NCBI GenBank assembly: GCA_002428985.1
Contig: DIYL01000051.1
Coordinates: 17,788-81,787, forward strand
Length of the DNA stretch: 64,000 nt
Direction of reading: 5' to 3'
Source of the DNA: Anaerolineales bacterium UBA6055
Lineage (GTDB): Bacteria; Chloroflexota; Anaerolineae; Aggregatilineales; Phototrophicaceae
Part shown: positions 61,249 to 64,000 of the stretch, in pieces
How positions within the stretch are numbered: position 1 is the stretch's first letter
Layout: each line of letters begins with the position of its first letter
Made by a program: the position numbers and the translations under genes
The notes under the pieces: model-generated
What the model saw: only the letters and a program-made list of their open reading frames with translations
What the model was told of the DNA's origin: nothing
The model's database searches: none

Positions 61249-62082
61249 ATGGAAAATCCAAGTGATCAATCAAGTACACAAGATAATGAAAAGAACTCAA
61301 AAATGAAGCAACGTAGACAACTAATCGCTAGGCTGTTGGTGATTATCACTGTGATAATCGTGTTAGCTATATTTTCGATCATTAATTTCGCTCAAGATGA
61401 CGATAGTGGCGCACATGGACAGACAATGATAGGTGATGCACGTGCAGAATCTGAGCGGGAAAGTCCAATACCATTGAATGTAGACCTTGCATCAAACATT
61501 GGTTTTGTATATCAGGCATTTCCAAGTCCTCAGCAAGAGAGTGGCGAAGAAGAAGATACACCACGCCTCACTCCCCAACAATTCCTTTCAACTGCCCCGT
61601 CTGTTCCCCGTGAGGAGCGATCCTCGCGCGCACATGTCGTGCTGGAATTTACCAATGATCTCAGTCGGGCATATTTGCATGTCGAAATCGCAAATATCAA
61701 TCCAGAAGATATTGTGATGTTACATCTGCACTGTGGTGTTCCTGGACATCTTGGGCCGATCATCGTGGACTTTGGCATGATGGGTGATCTGCAAGAGTAT
61801 TTCGCAGATGGGATGTTCTCAATAGAAATAACAAATTCGGATCTCGAAATGGTAGTTGATAGTGCATCAGGAATTGTTGGCGGATTTACGGCAGGCTGTC
61901 CAGTGGATGTATCTGGTTTGGTAGAGGGTATATTGACAGTTCCATCAGACAAAATTATTACCATTGCGGGTATGGAACGTGTCGCCAGTCAAGGCGAATT
62001 GTATTTTAACCTGCATACATCTGGTCAGACATTTTTTGGTGATACACGAGGGACATTCTACCTCGTCGATATGCAAAGTTAG
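61249..62082 (+). CDS. Membrane-anchored CHRD-like domain protein
   Basis: 277 residues. A basic N-terminus, one membrane helix (about 25-45, LLVIITVIIVLAIFSIINF), a low-complexity linker, then a domain from about 125 resembling CHRD: LEFTNDLSRAYLHVEIAN, then MLHLHCGVPGHLGPIIVDF with the His-x-His/GxxG-type motif. CHRD proteins are exported and of uncertain function. Separated from the sulfatase by about 105 bp. Confidence 0.75.
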   Translation: MENPSDQSSTQDNEKNSKMKQRRQLIARLLVIITVIIVLAIFSIINFAQDDDSGAHGQTMIGDARAESERESPIPLNVDLASNIGFVYQAFPSPQQESGEEEDTPRLTPQQFLSTAPSVPREERSSRAHVVLEFTNDLSRAYLHVEIANINPEDIVMLHLHCGVPGHLGPIIVDFGMMGDLQEYFADGMFSIEITNSDLEMVVDSASGIVGGFTAGCPVDVSGLVEGILTVPSDKIITIAGMERVASQGELYFNLHTSGQTFFGDTRGTFYLVDMQS

Positions 62083-62136
62083 ACAACATCAAATTCAACC
62101 TATAGTGAAATCAATATCACACAAGAGGCAACAATC

Positions 62137-63360
62137 ATGACACAAACAACTCAAAGTAACATTGCAATTATCGGTGCTGGACCTGCCGGCCTAGTTTCAG
62201 CAATTGCATTTGCTCGAAGCGGGATTACCACAAAAGTAATCGAAAAGTTGGAACATCCTGAAATTGCACAACGGTTTGACCCAAATCGCTCGTATACCAT
62301 CGATATTACCGGTCATGGTTTAAAAGCGCTACGTTACATCGACGCTTGTTCCGAGTTTGAACAACAAATGACTCCATTCAAAGGCATTCGGCTATACGGG
62401 CATAGATTTGCAGAGGCATGGAATGACAAAGGTTGGACAGGCTCACGTGGAGATATTTTGCGCACACTCATGAGTGTGATTGATAAGCATTATCCTGACA
62501 CTATTCAATTTGAATTCGAAACGCAGGTTGACTCAGTTAATGTACATACGGGTTGCGTCACAACTAGTACACGAGGTATTCGACAATCACGCCAATTTGA
62601 CTTTATCATCGGTGCTGATGGAGGCGGTTCAATCGTACGTCAAGCGATGGCTGACCAAATTCCCGAATTCACAACAACCCATAGTGAAATACCTAACTAT
62701 GCAACCATGCTTGAGTTAGATCAAAATACCGATGAACTTGACCCAAGCTATCTATATATTATGTCTACGAATCCGTTTTGTGTTGCTGGTGCGATTAACG
62801 GTGAATCAGGCAAAGATAAGATGCGATGGTTCTGTGCCGTCGGTGCAAATCATGAAGTGCGCTATCAGTCATTAAATGAAGTCCGCAAATATTTCAGAGA
62901 TTCTGCACCGAATTTACTGAAATTTGCAAGTGATACAAGCTTAGAAAACTTCATCAAACTCAAATGTTATCATATTGGTCGTCAGGTAACATGTTCACAA
63001 CTATATGGTGGAAAAGCTGTGTTGTTGGGCGATGCAGCTGCACCCTTTTCACCAATTGGACAAGGTATTAATGCAGCGATGGAATCTGCAATGATATTTG
63101 ATCGATGTTTGGACGGAGTAGTATCACCTGAGGCACTACAAACCACTGCTAGACACTACAATCACAGCTGGTTACCAGAAGCACAGGCGATTGCATGGAT
63201 TAGTGAGCGCATGGTATACAACAAATTGTCCCACATTGTGCGCATGATCGTTACACAAAGATTTGGCATCAACATCCTGTCTAATGCAAAAAAAACTGAC
63301 AGGTCTTACACGCAGGTAAAACTGCAAGCTGACCGATTACCCATAATCTGGGCATGGTAA
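62137..63360 (+). CDS. FAD-dependent monooxygenase, kynurenine 3-monooxygenase-like
   Basis: 407 residues. FAD motifs: IAIIGAGPAGLVSAIAFARSG (6-26), DG motif FIIGADGGGSIVRQAM and GD motif VLLGDAAAPFSPIGQGINAA. NRSYTIDITGHGLKAL near residue 50 is like kynurenine monooxygenase. The C-terminus is probably a loosely membrane-associated helix region. It hydroxylates an unidentified aromatic or similar substrate. Confidence 0.88.
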   Translation: MTQTTQSNIAIIGAGPAGLVSAIAFARSGITTKVIEKLEHPEIAQRFDPNRSYTIDITGHGLKALRYIDACSEFEQQMTPFKGIRLYGHRFAEAWNDKGWTGSRGDILRTLMSVIDKHYPDTIQFEFETQVDSVNVHTGCVTTSTRGIRQSRQFDFIIGADGGGSIVRQAMADQIPEFTTTHSEIPNYATMLELDQNTDELDPSYLYIMSTNPFCVAGAINGESGKDKMRWFCAVGANHEVRYQSLNEVRKYFRDSAPNLLKFASDTSLENFIKLKCYHIGRQVTCSQLYGGKAVLLGDAAAPFSPIGQGINAAMESAMIFDRCLDGVVSPEALQTTARHYNHSWLPEAQAIAWISERMVYNKLSHIVRMIVTQRFGINILSNAKKTDRSYTQVKLQADRLPIIWAW

Positions 63361-63465
63361 TCCAACACTTACTATGAATTCACATCCAATACCAACGAAT
63401 CTGTTGGTATTGGTACATCAACATGTTCACCCATAAATCCCTCAAATATCTAAGGACAATCTATC

Positions 63466-64000
63466 ATGACAAGCAAAACAATTCTCATTACGGGTGGCAC
63501 AGATGGTATTGGCAAAGCCATTGCAGAACAACTTACCCAACGAGGTGATAAGGTAATCATTATCGGACGCAATCCCCAAAAGGGGTATCTTGCTCAACAA
63601 GCAATAGCTGAGGTAACCGAAGCATCTGTTTCATTTATTGCGCTTGATATGAGTGTCATGAGTGAAGTAAAACGATTTGCCAGTGAGTATCTCGCTACCC
63701 ACTCAAAACTCGATTATCTTATACATTGTGCCGGTGTAATTATGCAGCAGCCTGTTATAACGTCTGAAGGTTTTGAAATGGTGCTTGCGACCCAGTATTT
63801 GTCCCGTTACCTTTAGTTAATATATTACATCATTTCAGGATAAACAGAACGCGAACACTCGTCGGCAACCCCATAATTTTGTATCCGCTGACCCACTTAA
63901 AAACGTGACTTACGGCAAAATCAGCTCAGATTGAAAGGTAAACAATTCGTCACAACTCGTTGTCCTCGCAGTTACGTCCCAATACTGTACAAAGACGTGC
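63466..64000 (+). pseudogene. Short-chain dehydrogenase/reductase, frameshifted, running to the window end
   Basis: An intact N-terminus (TILITGGTDGIGKAIAEQL, TGxxxGIG) with LIHCAGV (NAG-like) is open for 116 codons to about 63816. The sequence then continues in another frame: YLLVNILHHF and RTLVGNPI resemble the SDR beta-5 region, and DPLKNVTYGKISSD lies in a third frame with a TGA near 63935. Frames shift at about 63810 and 63885. Either a decayed gene or the 3' part is incomplete because the window ends at 64000. Confidence 0.72.

Overview
The window is about 43% GC and gene-dense. It reads as the chromosome of an aerobic or facultative heterotroph, most consistent with Chloroflexota (Anaerolineae-like). 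This assignment is an inference from gene content: a DUF1800/DUF1501 pair, an ECF sigma factor with a DUF5667-like SH3 partner, a CobN carrying a [2Fe-2S] domain next to a fused ChlI/ChlD-type subunit, STAND proteins, and dipeptide-type ABC importers tied to sulfatase and Gfo/Idh genes. No rRNA, tRNA, CRISPR array or phage module was seen.

Layout. 1-754: 3'-truncated DppB-like permease. 1229-1823: frameshifted relic of an nSTAND-type NTPase. 6453-1824 (minus): flavoprotein, small membrane protein, TauE permease, ECF sigma factor and membrane SH3 partner. 13789-6998 (minus): two-component system, secreted TPR protein, then DUF1800, DUF1501 and a secreted acidic protein. 13945-14683: DUF5995 pseudogene. 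19552-14688 (minus): zinc regulon with Zur, His-rich ZnuA, ATPase, permease and CobW-type GTPase. 27817-20626 (minus): LacI regulator and a complete oligopeptide-type ABC importer that includes an extra 54-residue membrane protein; a membrane protein gene follows. 28245-34078 (plus), divergent from lacI: sulfatase-like hydrolase, two Gfo/Idh/MocA oxidoreductases flanking a sulfotransferase, an SDR and a TIM-barrel isomerase. Two GCAACCGTTTGC-centred operators lie between the two arms, so import and intracellular processing of an unknown (probably esterified) sugar-like compound look co-regulated.

37083-34177 (minus): TIR/NB-ARC/WD40 protein with a perfect 28-bp palindrome inserted in frame. 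Then come a phosphopantetheinyl transferase and a decayed IS1-family element. 39040-41125: a second two-component system facing a minus-strand cluster (44697-41213) of ApbE, two secreted proteins and a ferric-reductase-like membrane protein. 45340-55682 is a corrinoid region: an orphan cobalamin riboswitch, a minus-strand BtuFCD/FecBCD-like importer, a GNAT gene, a second cobalamin riboswitch and the CobN plus ChlI/D-like chelatase pair. 55789-64000: racemase pseudogene, methyltransferase, TetR regulator with a perfect palindromic operator, BASS transporter, small membrane protein, Cys-type sulfatase, CHRD-like protein, FAD monooxygenase and a frameshifted SDR.

The most unusual items are the cobalamin riboswitch that points into the 3' end of a convergent corrinoid/iron importer instead of a gene of its own, the in-frame palindrome inside the TIR-STAND gene, the sulfatase-like hydrolase lacking the formylglycine motif next to a sulfotransferase, and a ZnuA with a roughly 210-residue His/Asp/Glu loop. 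At least five genes are visibly decayed (STAND, DUF5995, IS1, racemase, SDR), so small indels are common here.
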